From NCBI RefSeq assembly GCF_947498095.1, contig NZ_CANMJE010000006.1, forward strand, positions 1 through 64,000: 64,000 bases of DNA, written 5' to 3'. Shown one piece after another: positions 50,401-59,369 of the stretch. A program made the translations under genes and the position numbers. Within the stretch, counting starts at the first letter, position 1; each line of letters opens with the position of its first letter. The notes under the pieces are model-generated. The model was given only the letters and a program-made list of their open reading frames with translations. It was not told the origin of the DNA and searched no databases. This DNA is from an uncultured Shimia sp. (GTDB lineage: Bacteria > Pseudomonadota > Alphaproteobacteria > Rhodobacterales > Rhodobacteraceae).

Positions 50401-51244
50401 GCAGGGCCACGGTGTTTTCCGCATTAAAACGCGCGGTGCCCAGACGGTCCTCAAAGGTCAGATTGATCGTCGCCAGATCGCCCAGCGTGACAATGCGGTC
50501 GCCGTTGGTTTTGACTGGCAGATTGTAGATATCGCGCGGCTCATCAAAGGATGACGGGATCTTGACCGAGAACTTACCGCTTGAGGTTTCGACCTCACCC
50601 GCTGCGATCAGCTGGTTGTTGTTGACCACTACGTTGATCAGCTCGCCCGCGGTAACGTTGTAGGATTCCAGACGCAAAGGATCGATGATCACCTCAACCA
50701 TCTCATCACGGCCACCCGCCAGACCTGCTTCGAGCACGGCGTCCATGCTCTCCAGACGATCCTGCAGCCGGTTGGCATACTGTGACATGGTGCGTTCCGG
50801 CACCTGTCCTGTCAGGTTCACGATGATGATCGGGAACTCGGAAAAGTTAATCTCGTTGATCGAATATTTTTCGAAGCCTTCGGGGAAATTCCCCTCGGCG
50901 GTGTTCATGGCATCGCGGACATCAGCGATAATCTTGGACTTGTCCCAGCCAAAGTCGAACTCAAGGAAAATACCCGCATAGTTCTCTGCGGCCGTGGCGG
51001 ACATCTTGTCGAGCCCGTCCAGATCGGACAGTTCGGTTTCCATAGGCTTGATCAGCAAAGCTTCACTGTCAACGGCAGAAATGCCGGGGAAGGGGACAGA
51101 AACAAAAAGACCGGGGATCTGGATATCCGGCTCACCTTCTTTGGGCAGGGTCGAATAGGCAAAGCCGCCCACTAGGAGCGACAAGGCGATAAAGGCCATC
51201 ACCATCCGGGCGCGCGAGGCGGCCCAGTCGACGATGCCGGTCAT
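47483..51244 (-). CDS. RND efflux permease
   Basis: A 1253-residue inner-membrane RND transporter, longer than the roughly 1030-1050 typical of AcrB because of a middle insertion and an acidic C-terminal tail. A first helix is followed by LPKEGEPDIQIPGLFVSVPFPG, a large periplasmic loop, and helix 4 FGLILAVGMLVDGAIVVVEYAD. In helix 4 the proton-relay position D402 is kept, but the second Asp found in AcrB (LVDD) is Gly403. Its start overlaps the adaptor stop by four bases. Substrate unknown. No outer-membrane channel gene is adjacent. Confidence 0.92.
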   Translation of the reverse strand: MTGIVDWAASRARMVMAFIALSLLVGGFAYSTLPKEGEPDIQIPGLFVSVPFPGISAVDSEALLIKPMETELSDLDGLDKMSATAAENYAGIFLEFDFGWDKSKIIADVRDAMNTAEGNFPEGFEKYSINEINFSEFPIIIVNLTGQVPERTMSQYANRLQDRLESMDAVLEAGLAGGRDEMVEVIIDPLRLESYNVTAGELINVVVNNNQLIAAGEVETSSGKFSVKIPSSFDEPRDIYNLPVKTNGDRIVTLGDLATINLTFEDRLGTARFNAENTVALQVVKRKGFNLIDTAALVKAEVEKASAEWPAELSAAVEVGTSNDQSRIVGSMVSQLEGSVLTAIALVMIVVLASLGSRAALLVGFAIPTSFLLCFALLAAMGITISNIVMFGLILAVGMLVDGAIVVVEYADKRIREGTGPMHAYVEAAKRMFWPIVSSTATTLCAFLPMLFWPGVPGQFMGMLPVTLIFVLSASLVVALIYLPVLGGVTGRLSRSFGFMSEWLRDHVHWSIRMALVPLAMYLMFVGAMQSLNPGYLFGGPDSEMGTLGTLIGFTLFVLGAFASSVTMGAARLERRKKPIKAGRPLSAFGWFIKAIVGNPIMPIVTIVAVIAFVMSVFTYFGANNKGVEFFVESEPEQAIVYVKARGNLSLDQKDALMLQAEQIVLAHPGIKTAFAFAGEGGLDQNTGGAQPPKDTIGQIQLETIPWEDRPNRTEVLFTVPLIGYDLTRTAKDEDFDGDLILEQLEADLAMIPGAQIEILAADRGPASAKPVHLQLSGDDWESLIEATEIARAQFDATPGLARIEDTRPLPGIDWQINVDVAKAGRYGADVATVGGMVQLVTRGILLDTMRVDSSDEEIEIRVRLPEEDRVLSTLDTLKVRTQDGLVPLSNFITREPVKKLAEIRRVNQKRIFDIKAAVTPNLTVLSNAETGEREVVDTDVWAADDLMQAEYTERGFTAAVLNPAERIATLTEWLETKPLPAGVSWVWTGDAEDEAESQAFLSSAFMGALGLMFIILLAQFNSFYNSILVLLAVVLSTTGVLIGMLVMDQAFSIIMTGTGIVALAGIVVNNNIVLIDTYQEYSQYMPRIEAIVRTAQARIRPVLLTTITTMAGLAPMMFGLSLDFINGGYSINSPTSLWWTQLATAVVFGLGIATVLTLVFTPSLLALRVWFSTYVVWGFRALAKVTSGSSSRAARDWELRYAAKEVKAPLLLWDEPDPVEPVEDVVSAEVPDTGEEPENTPAPSDKDLRAAE

Positions 51245-52485
51245 TGCTCAGCCTCCTGAAAGACCAGCTCGACCTCAACACCTTCAACAACAAATTCCTG
51301 CCCGATGACGATGACATTGGCTTCTGGTGGCAAACCCGTGACCCAGATTCCGTCCACACTGTCGCGCAACAGGTTGATCGGACTGAAACGCACGATGTTG
51401 TTCTCGTCCGCAACGCGAACGCCCAGCGTGCCCTCATCATTCAGGGTCAATGATGATTGCGGGATAAGATGCGCATCGGCACCTTCTGCAGCAATCATGA
51501 TTTCCGCTGTTTGCCCGTCCCGGATCTTGAGGTCGTCGTTTGCCACTACGACTTCTACACGGAAGGTGCGTGTTGTTTCATCAGCAGAGCGGGACAGGAA
51601 CGTCACCTGACCAGTGACTTCATGGCCGGTCGTCAGGCGCGCGCCTGCCAGGGCGCCGGGCTGAATTTGCGACACAGCCGTTTCCGGCACGAACCCAACA
51701 AACTTGATTGGGTTCAGGCGAATAACGGTGGCGCAGAGCGAACCAGGCTGCATCAGGCTGCCCAATTCCGCGGTATCAGACTCCAAAAGACCAGAGAAGG
51801 GCGCGGTGATTTTCAGGCGCTCAATTTCGCGCTCGGCGGCGGCGACAGAGGCTTCGGCAGATTGAATGCCGGCCTCGGTGGTTTGCAAACCAGACCGCGC
51901 AGATTGCACACCCGCTTCGGCAGCCCGGACGGCAGCCTTGGCCGACGCGACACGGGTTTCAGACGCGTAACCGCCTTCGATAAGTTTCGTGGCCGCGTTG
52001 AATGTGATGCGCATTTCGCTAAGGCGGGCCTCGGCCTCGTCCAGACGGGCCTTGGTTTCCGGTACGCGGGCCTTGGCTTCGGACAACCTTGCTTGGGCCT
52101 CGGCCAGATTTGCTTCACGGGTGCCAGGATCAAGCTGACACAGGACATCGCCAGCCTCGATATGTGTGCCACGCCGCAGTGGTTGCGAGATCACCTGTGC
52201 CGAGGTTTCCGCGCGCACTTCGACCTGACGGTCCGCTTCGGTCTGGCCGCGCAGGATCACCGCGCTATCGACCGCCGACGCCGTGGATTTTACTGCGACG
52301 ACTCTCACCAGAGTGGCCGCGCCAGTCTCGGCAGCAGCGTCAACAACCTCTGTCTCAGATGTTGCCTCAGTAGACTCGGATTCCGGTCCAGCGCCGGCAA
52401 AGGCCAACAGCGCCTCGCGTTCAACGACGAGGAAGAAAAGAAATGCCACCACCAATATTGCGGTCAGCACGGGCACGATGCGCAT
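51241..52485 (-). CDS. RND periplasmic adaptor (membrane fusion protein)
   Basis: A 414-residue HlyD/AcrA-type adaptor. It has one N-terminal helix (VLTAILVVAFLFFLVVE), a lipoyl-like half motif (VISQPLRRGTHIEAGDVLCQLDP) and a long Ala/Glu/Arg-rich alpha-hairpin (about 120-220) with coiled-coil heptads. Barrel domains follow (LKITAPFSGLLESDTAELGS, then LRIRDGQTAEIMIAAEG-like). It bridges the permease to an outer-membrane channel. An operator-like palindrome lies 80 bp upstream. Confidence 0.92.
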   Translation of the reverse strand: MRIVPVLTAILVVAFLFFLVVEREALLAFAGAGPESESTEATSETEVVDAAAETGAATLVRVVAVKSTASAVDSAVILRGQTEADRQVEVRAETSAQVISQPLRRGTHIEAGDVLCQLDPGTREANLAEAQARLSEAKARVPETKARLDEAEARLSEMRITFNAATKLIEGGYASETRVASAKAAVRAAEAGVQSARSGLQTTEAGIQSAEASVAAAEREIERLKITAPFSGLLESDTAELGSLMQPGSLCATVIRLNPIKFVGFVPETAVSQIQPGALAGARLTTGHEVTGQVTFLSRSADETTRTFRVEVVVANDDLKIRDGQTAEIMIAAEGADAHLIPQSSLTLNDEGTLGVRVADENNIVRFSPINLLRDSVDGIWVTGLPPEANVIVIGQEFVVEGVEVELVFQEAEQ

Positions 52486-52564
52486 GGATCTGTTCCCTGT
52501 TTATGTCCTGTTTTCACGCCACTTAATGGTATTATGCGATAATGCAAGCAATGACTGCGTTTTT

Positions 52565-52587
52565 CTAAACTAATCGGTTCAGTTTAG
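52565..52587. promoter_or_regulatory. TetR-type operator upstream of the efflux genes
   Basis: CTAAACT and AGTTTAG form a perfect seven-base inverted repeat with a nine-base centre containing AATCGGTTC. This size and AT-rich form fit operators of TetR-family efflux repressors. It lies between the adaptor gene and the divergent yfgM-like gene. No TetR gene is next to it, so the regulator is unknown. Confidence 0.55.
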
Positions 52588-52692
52588 TCACATTGAGGTC
52601 AGGTATCAAGCCGTCCGCCCAGAGGTTGGGCAGCAGGTCTTGGCACTGTTGCGGCAACGCTGTAAGAGGGGGCAAATCAAGGGAGTAGCGGT

Positions 52693-53376
52693 GTGAGCGA
52701 TACCGACAGTTTCATCGAAGAAGTCAGCGAAGAGGTCCGCCGCGACCGTTTGTTCGGCTATATGCGCAAATATGGCTGGATTGCTGTTCTGGCCGTTGTC
52801 CTGATTGTGGGCGGCGCGTCTTACAACGAAATCCGCAAATCGCAGGCGCGTGCGGATGCTCAAGCGACTGGTGATGAGATCTTTGCCGCCGTTGAGCAAA
52901 ACGATAACGCGGCACGTATCGCTGCGTTGCAGGCGATTGAACCGGCCTCTCCCGAGGCGCAAATGATGATCGACTTCCTGTTGGCGTCGCACCAGCTGTT
53001 GCAGGGCGAAAACCCCGCGGCCGCTGACACGTTAGAGGGCGTGGCGAATGCCAGTGGCACCGACGTGCCCGAGATCTATCGTCAGGTTGCGCTGTTCAAA
53101 TCGGTTGTGGCCCGTGGCCCGGACATGGACGCCGCGACTCGCCGCTCGACACTTGAAGCATTGGCAGCCCCAGGGGCGCCGCTGGCACTAATGGCGCAAG
53201 AGCAGATTGCGCTTCTTGAGATTGAAGAAGGCAACATCGATGCCGCGCTGGCTCAGCTCGAGGCAATTTCCATGGATTCTTCGGTTACACCGGGCTTGCT
53301 TCGTCGCGCAACTCAGTTGATTGTAGCGTTGGGCGGAACACCTCCGGCAGTCGCCGGTTTGACCGCATCGGAATAA
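52693..53376 (+). CDS. YfgM-like TPR membrane protein (ancillary translocon subunit family)
   Basis: From a GTG, 227 residues: an acidic cytosolic start (SDTDSFIEEVSEEVRRDRLF), one helix (WIAVLAVVLIVGGASYNEI) and a periplasmic TPR-like region. This is the YfgM topology; E. coli YfgM associates with SecYEG and periplasmic chaperones. The order yfgM-bamB-der matches E. coli, which strengthens the call. Sequence similarity is weak by eye, so it is named as YfgM-like. Confidence 0.8.
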   Translation: MSDTDSFIEEVSEEVRRDRLFGYMRKYGWIAVLAVVLIVGGASYNEIRKSQARADAQATGDEIFAAVEQNDNAARIAALQAIEPASPEAQMMIDFLLASHQLLQGENPAAADTLEGVANASGTDVPEIYRQVALFKSVVARGPDMDAATRRSTLEALAAPGAPLALMAQEQIALLEIEEGNIDAALAQLEAISMDSSVTPGLLRRATQLIVALGGTPPAVAGLTASE

Positions 53377-53401
53377 AAACAGGACCGTGGGGGCCCGGGC
53401 A

Positions 53402-54709
53402 GTGAAAACGCGAACTTGGATTTTAGGTGCAGCAGGCGCAGCCTTGCTGCTGACAGCGTGCGATACCAAAGAAACGATCCTGCCGGGCAAACGCGAAGAC
53501 CTTCGCGAAACCGAAACCGCATCCGAAATCGTCAATCAGTCGCGTTCGATCAGCATCCCGGGTCAAACCACCAACAGCAGCTGGACACACCGTCCCGGCT
53601 CACCCTCTTATCGGACGTCCAACGCAGCTTTGTCGCAAGCGCCCAAACTCTTGTGGAGCGCCGATATCGGGCAGGGTAACGAGCGCAAGCAACGCCTGAC
53701 TGCGGACCCCGTGGTAGCAGACGGTCGCGTGTACACGATGGATTCCCGAGGCACTCTGACGGCCACCTCTCTGGGTGGGGCGCAGATTTGGAGCCGCAAC
53801 CTCACACCACCACGCGACAAAGAAGACGATGCTGCTGGTGGTGGCCTGGCCTATGCCGATGGCAAACTCTACGTCACGACGGGATTTGGCAGACTTGAGG
53901 CCGTGAACCCCAAGACCGGTGCTACTCTTTGGGAACAACGCCTTGAATCGATCGGCAGTGGTACCCCCACCGTCTACGGCAACCTTGTCTACCTTGTTTC
54001 AGGTGATGAACGTGGTTGGGCGATCAATACGGAAACCGGCAAGGTCGAATGGCAAGTGAACTCGGTGCCCTCCGTGACGAACGTTCAAAGCCCGGCGGCA
54101 CCGGCTGTCAATGACCGGCTGGTCGTCTTCCCATTTGGCTCTGGCGAACTACAAGCAACTTTCCGTCGCGGTGGTCTGCGACTTTGGGATGCAGGGATTG
54201 CTGGCGAACGTCTGGGCCGCGCCCTGAACAAGGTCAGTGACATCTCGGGCGATCCGGTCATCTCGGGCAGCACAGTATATGCGGCCAACCACTCGGGACG
54301 GGTCGTGGCGCTGGATCTTGAAACCGGGGAACGGAAATGGACCGCAGAGCAGGGCGCGCTCAGCCCGATCTGGCCTGTTGGCGACTCGGTCTTTCTGGTC
54401 AGCGACCTGAACAAACTGGTGCGCCTGAATGCTAGCACGGGCGAAGCGATCTGGGCCGTAGACCTGCCACTGTTCACTAAGGAAAAGCCAAAGAAACAAG
54501 CCGCCTTTTTCTCGCATTACGGTCCCATTATTGCCGGCGGACGTTTGATTGTGGCGTCGTCGGATGGCCTGTTGCGCAGTTTTGACCCGACCGAGGGCAA
54601 ATTGCTGCATTCGGTGGAAATCCCCAACGGCGCGTCGTCGAACCCGGTTGTCGCGGGCGGCGTTCTTTACGTTCTGGGCGGCAAAGGTCAATTGCACGCT
54701 TTCCGTTGA
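53402..54709 (+). CDS. bamB: Outer membrane assembly factor BamB (PQQ-type propeller lipoprotein)
   Basis: BamB is a lipoprotein of the BAM complex that inserts outer-membrane barrels. The N-terminus has a lipoprotein signal (TWILGAAGAALLLTAC, lipobox LTAC). Repeated propeller blades follow (GRVYTMDSRGTLTATSLGGA, GKLYVTTGFGRLEAVNPKTG, GRVVALDLETGERKW and others). The GTG at 53402 gives a compact signal peptide; a GTG at 53387 is an alternative with poorer spacing to its ribosome site. It lies between the yfgM-like gene and der, as in E. coli. Confidence 0.9.
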   Translation: MKTRTWILGAAGAALLLTACDTKETILPGKREDLRETETASEIVNQSRSISIPGQTTNSSWTHRPGSPSYRTSNAALSQAPKLLWSADIGQGNERKQRLTADPVVADGRVYTMDSRGTLTATSLGGAQIWSRNLTPPRDKEDDAAGGGLAYADGKLYVTTGFGRLEAVNPKTGATLWEQRLESIGSGTPTVYGNLVYLVSGDERGWAINTETGKVEWQVNSVPSVTNVQSPAAPAVNDRLVVFPFGSGELQATFRRGGLRLWDAGIAGERLGRALNKVSDISGDPVISGSTVYAANHSGRVVALDLETGERKWTAEQGALSPIWPVGDSVFLVSDLNKLVRLNASTGEAIWAVDLPLFTKEKPKKQAAFFSHYGPIIAGGRLIVASSDGLLRSFDPTEGKLLHSVEIPNGASSNPVVAGGVLYVLGGKGQLHAFR

Positions 54710-54757
54710 CGCGGAAATGATATATCGGCATCGCTTCAGACGTGTCGGAGACATCAG

Positions 54758-56215
54758 ATGAGTTTTACACTCGCCATTGTGGGGCGCCCAAACGTGGGCA
54801 AATCCACCTTATTCAATCGCCTTGTTGGCAAAAAACTGGCGTTGGTTGATGACCAGCCCGGCGTAACGCGCGATTTGCGCGAAGGCGAAGCGCGTCTGGG
54901 TGATTTGCGCTTTACCGTGATCGACACGGCAGGTCTGGAAGATGCCACCGATGACAGTTTGCAGGGGCGGATGCGTCGTTTGACGGAGCGTGCCGTGGAC
55001 ATGGCAGATATCTGCCTGTTCATGATCGACGCCCGGACCGGCGTTACCCCGACGGACATGATCTTTGCCGAAATCCTCCGCAAACGCTCGGCCCATGTGA
55101 TCCTCGCCGGGAACAAGGCCGAAGGCTCTGCTGCAGATGCGGGTATGATTGATGCCTATTCACTGGGGCTTGGTGAGCCGATCCGCTTGTCCGCGGAGCA
55201 CGGCGAAGGTCTGAACGATCTTTATGGCCAACTCATGCCTCTGGCGGACGAGTTTGCCAAGCGAGCCGAGGATCACGCGCCAGAAACAGACATCGACCTG
55301 GACGAAGATGATGAAGAGGGGGCGGCCCCCAAGCCGACTCAGGCCAAACCGCTGCAAATCGCCGTGGTCGGGCGCCCTAATGCGGGTAAGTCCACGCTGA
55401 TCAACAAAATCATTGGCGAAGACCGCCTGTTGACCGGACCCGAGGCCGGGATCACGCGCGATGCGATCTCGCTGCGGACCGATTGGTCCGGCACACCGGT
55501 GCGCATTTTTGATACCGCCGGCATGCGCAAAAAGGCCAAAGTTCAGGACAAGGTTGAAAAACTGTCGGTCTCGGACGGTCTTCGGGCCGTGAAATTTGCT
55601 GAGATCGTTGTTGTCTTGCTGGATGCCGCGATCCCGTTTGAGCAACAGGATCTGCGCATTGCCGATCTGGCTGAACGCGAAGGCAGGGCGGTTGTTGTTG
55701 CGGTGAACAAATGGGACATCGAAGACGAAAAACAACAGAAACTCAGGGATTTGAAAGAGTCTTTTGAGCGTCTGTTGCCGCAGTTGCGCGGCGCACCATT
55801 GATCACGGTTTCGGCCAAAACCGGTCGCGGGCTTGAGCGTCTGCACGATGCGATCATGCGTGGCTATGATGTCTGGAATCGCCGTGTGACAACCGCGCAT
55901 TTGAACCGCTGGCTGACGGGGATGCTGGAACAGCACCCGCCGCCCGCACCGCAAGGCAAACGTATTAAGTTGCGCTACATGACCCAGGCCAAGACCCGGC
56001 CTCCGGGATTTGTCGTCATGTGTAGTCATCCAGACAAAATGCCCGAGAGCTATTCTCGCTATCTTGTCAATGGGTTACGCGAAGATTTTGATATGCCCGG
56101 AACACCAATCCGGCTGCATATGCGCGGTCAGAATGACAAGAACCCTTACAAGGGCCGCAAAAAGGCAACGCCGTCGCGTTTGCGCAAGCATATCAAGGGT
56201 CGCAGCCCAGACTGA
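54758..56215 (+). CDS. der: Ribosome biogenesis GTPase Der (EngA)
   Basis: The 485-residue protein has two tandem GTPase domains, each with its own P-loop ([14 protein letters not shown] near residue 8 and [14 protein letters not shown] near 208). DTAGLE and DTAGMR are the G3 motifs, and NKxD is present (VNKWD in the second). The acidic linker [13 protein letters not shown] separates them, and a KH-like C-terminal domain binds rRNA. Der is needed for 50S subunit maturation. Confidence 0.96.
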   Translation: MSFTLAIVGRPNVGKSTLFNRLVGKKLALVDDQPGVTRDLREGEARLGDLRFTVIDTAGLEDATDDSLQGRMRRLTERAVDMADICLFMIDARTGVTPTDMIFAEILRKRSAHVILAGNKAEGSAADAGMIDAYSLGLGEPIRLSAEHGEGLNDLYGQLMPLADEFAKRAEDHAPETDIDLDEDDEEGAAPKPTQAKPLQIAVVGRPNAGKSTLINKIIGEDRLLTGPEAGITRDAISLRTDWSGTPVRIFDTAGMRKKAKVQDKVEKLSVSDGLRAVKFAEIVVVLLDAAIPFEQQDLRIADLAEREGRAVVVAVNKWDIEDEKQQKLRDLKESFERLLPQLRGAPLITVSAKTGRGLERLHDAIMRGYDVWNRRVTTAHLNRWLTGMLEQHPPPAPQGKRIKLRYMTQAKTRPPGFVVMCSHPDKMPESYSRYLVNGLREDFDMPGTPIRLHMRGQNDKNPYKGRKKATPSRLRKHIKGRSPD

Positions 56216-56331
56216 GCCCAATCGCCGCAGAGGTGTTTTGCCATCGCGAAAAACACGCTATATCTCGTGCAGCAGCGCGTACTGCATAGTCTATTTCGAT
56301 TCATTTATTTGGGTGACAAAAGGGTGGCGAC

Positions 56332-57309
56332 ATGGAAATTCGCGAACGTTTGAAACCGTTTACAGTCAAAGACGATCGTATCGGCGCGCTCGCGCTGTTC
56401 CCGACCTTTGCTGTCTATTTCTTGACCCTGTATCTGGCGATCTCCTATGTGAGTGCGCCGCTGATCCTGATCCCCATGATGGTGCTGAACGGGCTCACCG
56501 CTGTGCGGCTCTACGTGTTGCAGCATGATTGTGGCCACGCGTCGCTGTTCAAAAGCCGCAAGCACAATGACTGGGCGGGTGAAGCGTTGTCGATCCTGAC
56601 ATTCGCGCCTTACGCCGCGATGCGCCACAACCACAATCTGCATCATTCGCATCTGAGCAATCTTGAAGCGCGCGAAACTGGTGAGATCTTTACCATGACC
56701 GTGCGGGAGTGGTCCGAGGCCGGGTTCTGGCAACGCCTGCAATACCGGCTTTATCGCAATCCCTTTATCCTGATCCCGGCAGGCAGCCTGTTCACCTATT
56801 TCATCCGCTATCGTTGGCCCAAGAACGCCGGAGACATGGTCGGTAGTGTGTTCCTGCACAATGTCGCCATCGCGGCTTATATGATCGGTTTGTATGCGCT
56901 TTTCGGCTGGACCGGGATTCTGATCTGGTTCCTCAGCTCGTTTATGGGCGGCATGGTTGGCGTGTTCATGGTCTATCTGCAGCATAATTTTGAAGACACT
57001 TATTGGGACCGCAAACCCGATCTTGATCCGCGCATTGCCGCGCTTCAGGGCTCGTCCGCTCTGGATCTTGGATGGTGGATGGATCTGGCCTCGGCCAATA
57101 TCGCCTATCATGACATCCACCACTACAACGCCCGTATCCCGCATTATAACCTGCGCAAATGCCACCAGATGATCCGCGACGAATACGGGCTGCCGACGAT
57201 CAAATGGCCCGAGGCCTTGCGGTCTTTCACGTTGAAATTGTGGGACGAAGATCAGGAACGGCTGGTGCCATTTCCAAAAGACGCACCAATCGCCACTCCG
57301 GCAGAGTAG
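56332..57309 (+). CDS. Membrane fatty acid desaturase
   Basis: The 325-residue protein has the three histidine boxes of acyl-lipid desaturases: HDCGH (near residue 64), HNLHH (near 101) and HDIHHYN (near 263), with several membrane helices between. It introduces double bonds into membrane fatty acids (delta-12/omega-6-like by general form) or modifies carotenoids; the exact substrate cannot be read from sequence. It is followed by a composite repeat region and the convergent serS. Confidence 0.88.
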   Translation: MEIRERLKPFTVKDDRIGALALFPTFAVYFLTLYLAISYVSAPLILIPMMVLNGLTAVRLYVLQHDCGHASLFKSRKHNDWAGEALSILTFAPYAAMRHNHNLHHSHLSNLEARETGEIFTMTVREWSEAGFWQRLQYRLYRNPFILIPAGSLFTYFIRYRWPKNAGDMVGSVFLHNVAIAAYMIGLYALFGWTGILIWFLSSFMGGMVGVFMVYLQHNFEDTYWDRKPDLDPRIAALQGSSALDLGWWMDLASANIAYHDIHHYNARIPHYNLRKCHQMIRDEYGLPTIKWPEALRSFTLKLWDEDQERLVPFPKDAPIATPAE

Positions 57310-57389
57310 GGGGCGCTGCCCCCTCGGCCACTGGCCTCACCCCCGGAGTATTTGCGCCAAAATGAAGCGCACGTCTTTCTTCATTTTGG
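57307..57389. repeat. Rhodobacteraceae-type intergenic repeat with two hairpins
   Basis: GGGGGCGCTGCCCCC forms one stem. CACCCCCGGAGTATTTGCG leads into a perfect 11-base inverted repeat, CCAAAATGAAG (57357-57367) / CTTCATTTTGG (57379-57389). A GGAGTATTT...AAAATGAAG motif recurs between genes in many Rhodobacteraceae as I recall; copy number cannot be judged here. It probably also terminates the desaturase transcript. Confidence 0.5.
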
Positions 57390-57408
57390 TCAAGATACTC
57401 AAAACAAA

Positions 57409-57430
57409 AGCCGCGCCCGAGGGTGCGGCT
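57409..57430 (-). terminator. Terminator of serS
   Basis: On the minus strand AGCCGCACCC pairs with GGGCGCGGCT (one mismatch) around a two-base loop and is followed by TTTGTTTTG. It lies 25 bases after the serS stop. Confidence 0.82.
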
Positions 57431-57454
57431 CTTTGGTTTTCTTTAGCACTTGGC

Positions 57455-58747
57455 TTAGGCCAGAACCCCATCCGCGCCCAAAATGGTCTTGCCACCCAAG
57501 TAAGGCGCCAGAACCTCTGGCAGCTCGACCGAGCCATCCGACCGCTGTCCGTTTTCCAAAACGGCGATCAAGCACCGGCCCACGGCCAGACCCGAGCCGT
57601 TCAGTGTATGCAGAAACTCAGGCTTGCCGCCATCGGCAGGTTTAAAGCGCGCATTCATGCGGCGTGCCTGAAAGTCACCGGTGGTCGATACCGAGGAAAT
57701 CTCGCGATAGGTGTTTTGACCGGGCACCCAGGCTTCAATGTCAAAGGTTCGACGCGCACCGAACCCCATGTCACCGGTACACAAGACAATCGTGCGGTAG
57801 GGGATGCCCAGTTTCTCTAAGATACCTTCGGCACAGCCCAGCATGCGTTTTTGCTCGTCGTCGGACTTCTCCGGGTGCACGATCGACACCATCTCGACCT
57901 TTTCGAACTGGTGTTGGCGCAGCATGCCGGTGGTGTCTTTACCAGCTGAGCCTGCTTCCGAGCGAAAACACAAGGTATGCGCGGCCATGCGAATGGGCAG
58001 GGCGCTTTCTTCCAGCGTATCGCCCGCCACGGTAAAGGTCAGCGGCACTTCTGACGTGGGCACCAGCCACCAGCCGTTTGTAGTCTGATAGCTGTCATCG
58101 CCAAACTTCGGCAATTTGTCTGTGCCGTACATCGCTTCGTCGCGCACCAACACCGGGCTGTTCATTTCGGTCAGACCGTTTTCATCCACATGCGTGTCGA
58201 TCATGAACTGCGCCAGTGCCCGGTGAATGCGCGCCACGGCACCCTTCAGCATGACAAACCGCGCGCCCGAGATCTTGGCGGCCAATTCAAAGTCCATCGA
58301 CTTGGCCACGCCTGCGATCTCAAAATGCTCTTTCGGGTCAAAATCAAACGCGGGCAGGGTGCCCCACGTGCGCACCTCGACGTTGTCGTTTTCATCACCA
58401 CCCTGGGGCACGTCCTCGGCGGGCGAGTTTGGAATGCGGGCCAGCATATCTGTGAGCTTGGCATCCAGTTCCTTGGCCTCGACCTGCATGGCGGCTGTTT
58501 CGGCCTTTTTCTCACCTACAAGGGTGCGCAGACGCTCAAACTCGGCGTCATTGCCGCTGGCTTTTGCGGCGCCAACCTCTTTGGCGGCCTTCTTTTGCTC
58601 AGATTGTGCAGCTTCGGCGGCGGCGATCTTGGCGCGGCGCTCGGCGTCCAGTGACAGAACCTCTGACGACATCGGCTCGGCCCCGCGCAAGGCGAGGGCG
58701 GCATCGAGAGCAGCGGGATTTTCGCGGATCGCACGGATGTCATGCAT
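57455..58747 (-). CDS. serS: Seryl-tRNA synthetase
   Basis: The 430-residue class II synthetase starts [20 protein letters not shown] and has an N-terminal coiled-coil tRNA-binding arm (about 30-105, Ala/Glu/Lys-rich). Motif 2 is around [26 protein letters not shown] and motif 3 is [18 protein letters not shown] near the end. It charges tRNA-Ser and also serves selenocysteine tRNA where present. It is divergent from yajC. Confidence 0.96.
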   Translation of the reverse strand: MHDIRAIRENPAALDAALALRGAEPMSSEVLSLDAERRAKIAAAEAAQSEQKKAAKEVGAAKASGNDAEFERLRTLVGEKKAETAAMQVEAKELDAKLTDMLARIPNSPAEDVPQGGDENDNVEVRTWGTLPAFDFDPKEHFEIAGVAKSMDFELAAKISGARFVMLKGAVARIHRALAQFMIDTHVDENGLTEMNSPVLVRDEAMYGTDKLPKFGDDSYQTTNGWWLVPTSEVPLTFTVAGDTLEESALPIRMAAHTLCFRSEAGSAGKDTTGMLRQHQFEKVEMVSIVHPEKSDDEQKRMLGCAEGILEKLGIPYRTIVLCTGDMGFGARRTFDIEAWVPGQNTYREISSVSTTGDFQARRMNARFKPADGGKPEFLHTLNGSGLAVGRCLIAVLENGQRSDGSVELPEVLAPYLGGKTILGADGVLA

Positions 58748-58957
58748 GTCAGGTGTCCTTGAGCTGGTGAATCACTTGCAAACCCGCTTATGGCGCATTT
58801 TTTTACGGATCGTAAGCGGGGCCGTCGTGCGTCGCGTCAAATCTGTTGCATTCACGCGCAAACAGCCCTTTCCCACCTTGCAACCGGGCGCAATGCCCCA
58901 TAGGTTCCCAGCGACTTTGCGGGTGCGTCCCGCGCACCGTAAAAAGGAAAGACCGAC

Positions 58958-59242
58958 ATGGAAGCCATCGGCCAGTTTATGCCCCTCATCCTGATCTTTG
59001 CGATCATGTATTTCCTGCTGATCCGTCCGCAGCAGAAAAAAGTGAAAGAGCACGCCGCGATGGTTGATGCGGTCCGTCGTGGAGACCAGGTCGTGACCCA
59101 GGGTGGTCTGATCGGCAAGGTCTCAAAAGTCAAAGAAGACAATGAAATCGAAGTCGAGATCGCCGAAGGCGTCAAGGTTCGTGTGGTCAAGGCGACCATC
59201 GCGCAGGTTCTGTCCAAGACCGAACCCGCTGCCAACAGCTAG
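58958..59242 (+). CDS. yajC: Preprotein translocase subunit YajC
   Basis: A 94-residue protein with one N-terminal helix (MPLILIFAIMYFLLIRPQQK) followed by the conserved RRGDQVVTQGGLIGKVSKV. YajC associates with SecDF. AAGGAAAG precedes the ATG. A strong GC hairpin separates it from secD, but the gene order yajC-secD-secF is standard, so partial read-through is likely. Confidence 0.94.
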   Translation: MEAIGQFMPLILIFAIMYFLLIRPQQKKVKEHAAMVDAVRRGDQVVTQGGLIGKVSKVKEDNEIEVEIAEGVKVRVVKATIAQVLSKTEPAANS

Positions 59243-59253
59243 TCAACGCCACA

Positions 59254-59283
59254 GGGGGCCAGTCTGACACCGGACTGGCCCCC
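59254..59283 (+). terminator. Hairpin between yajC and secD
   Basis: A perfect 11-base stem (GGGGGCCAGTC / GACTGGCCCCC) with an eight-base loop and no strong T run. It may lower secDF expression relative to yajC or stabilise the yajC mRNA. Confidence 0.55.
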
Positions 59284-59369
59284 GGTCGTTTCACGTAAAC
59301 ACCAGGCGGCGTGCTGGTTGAACCCTCGTTCGATCCGGATATGCCCCAAAGCAAAACAAGGCCGCTTCG

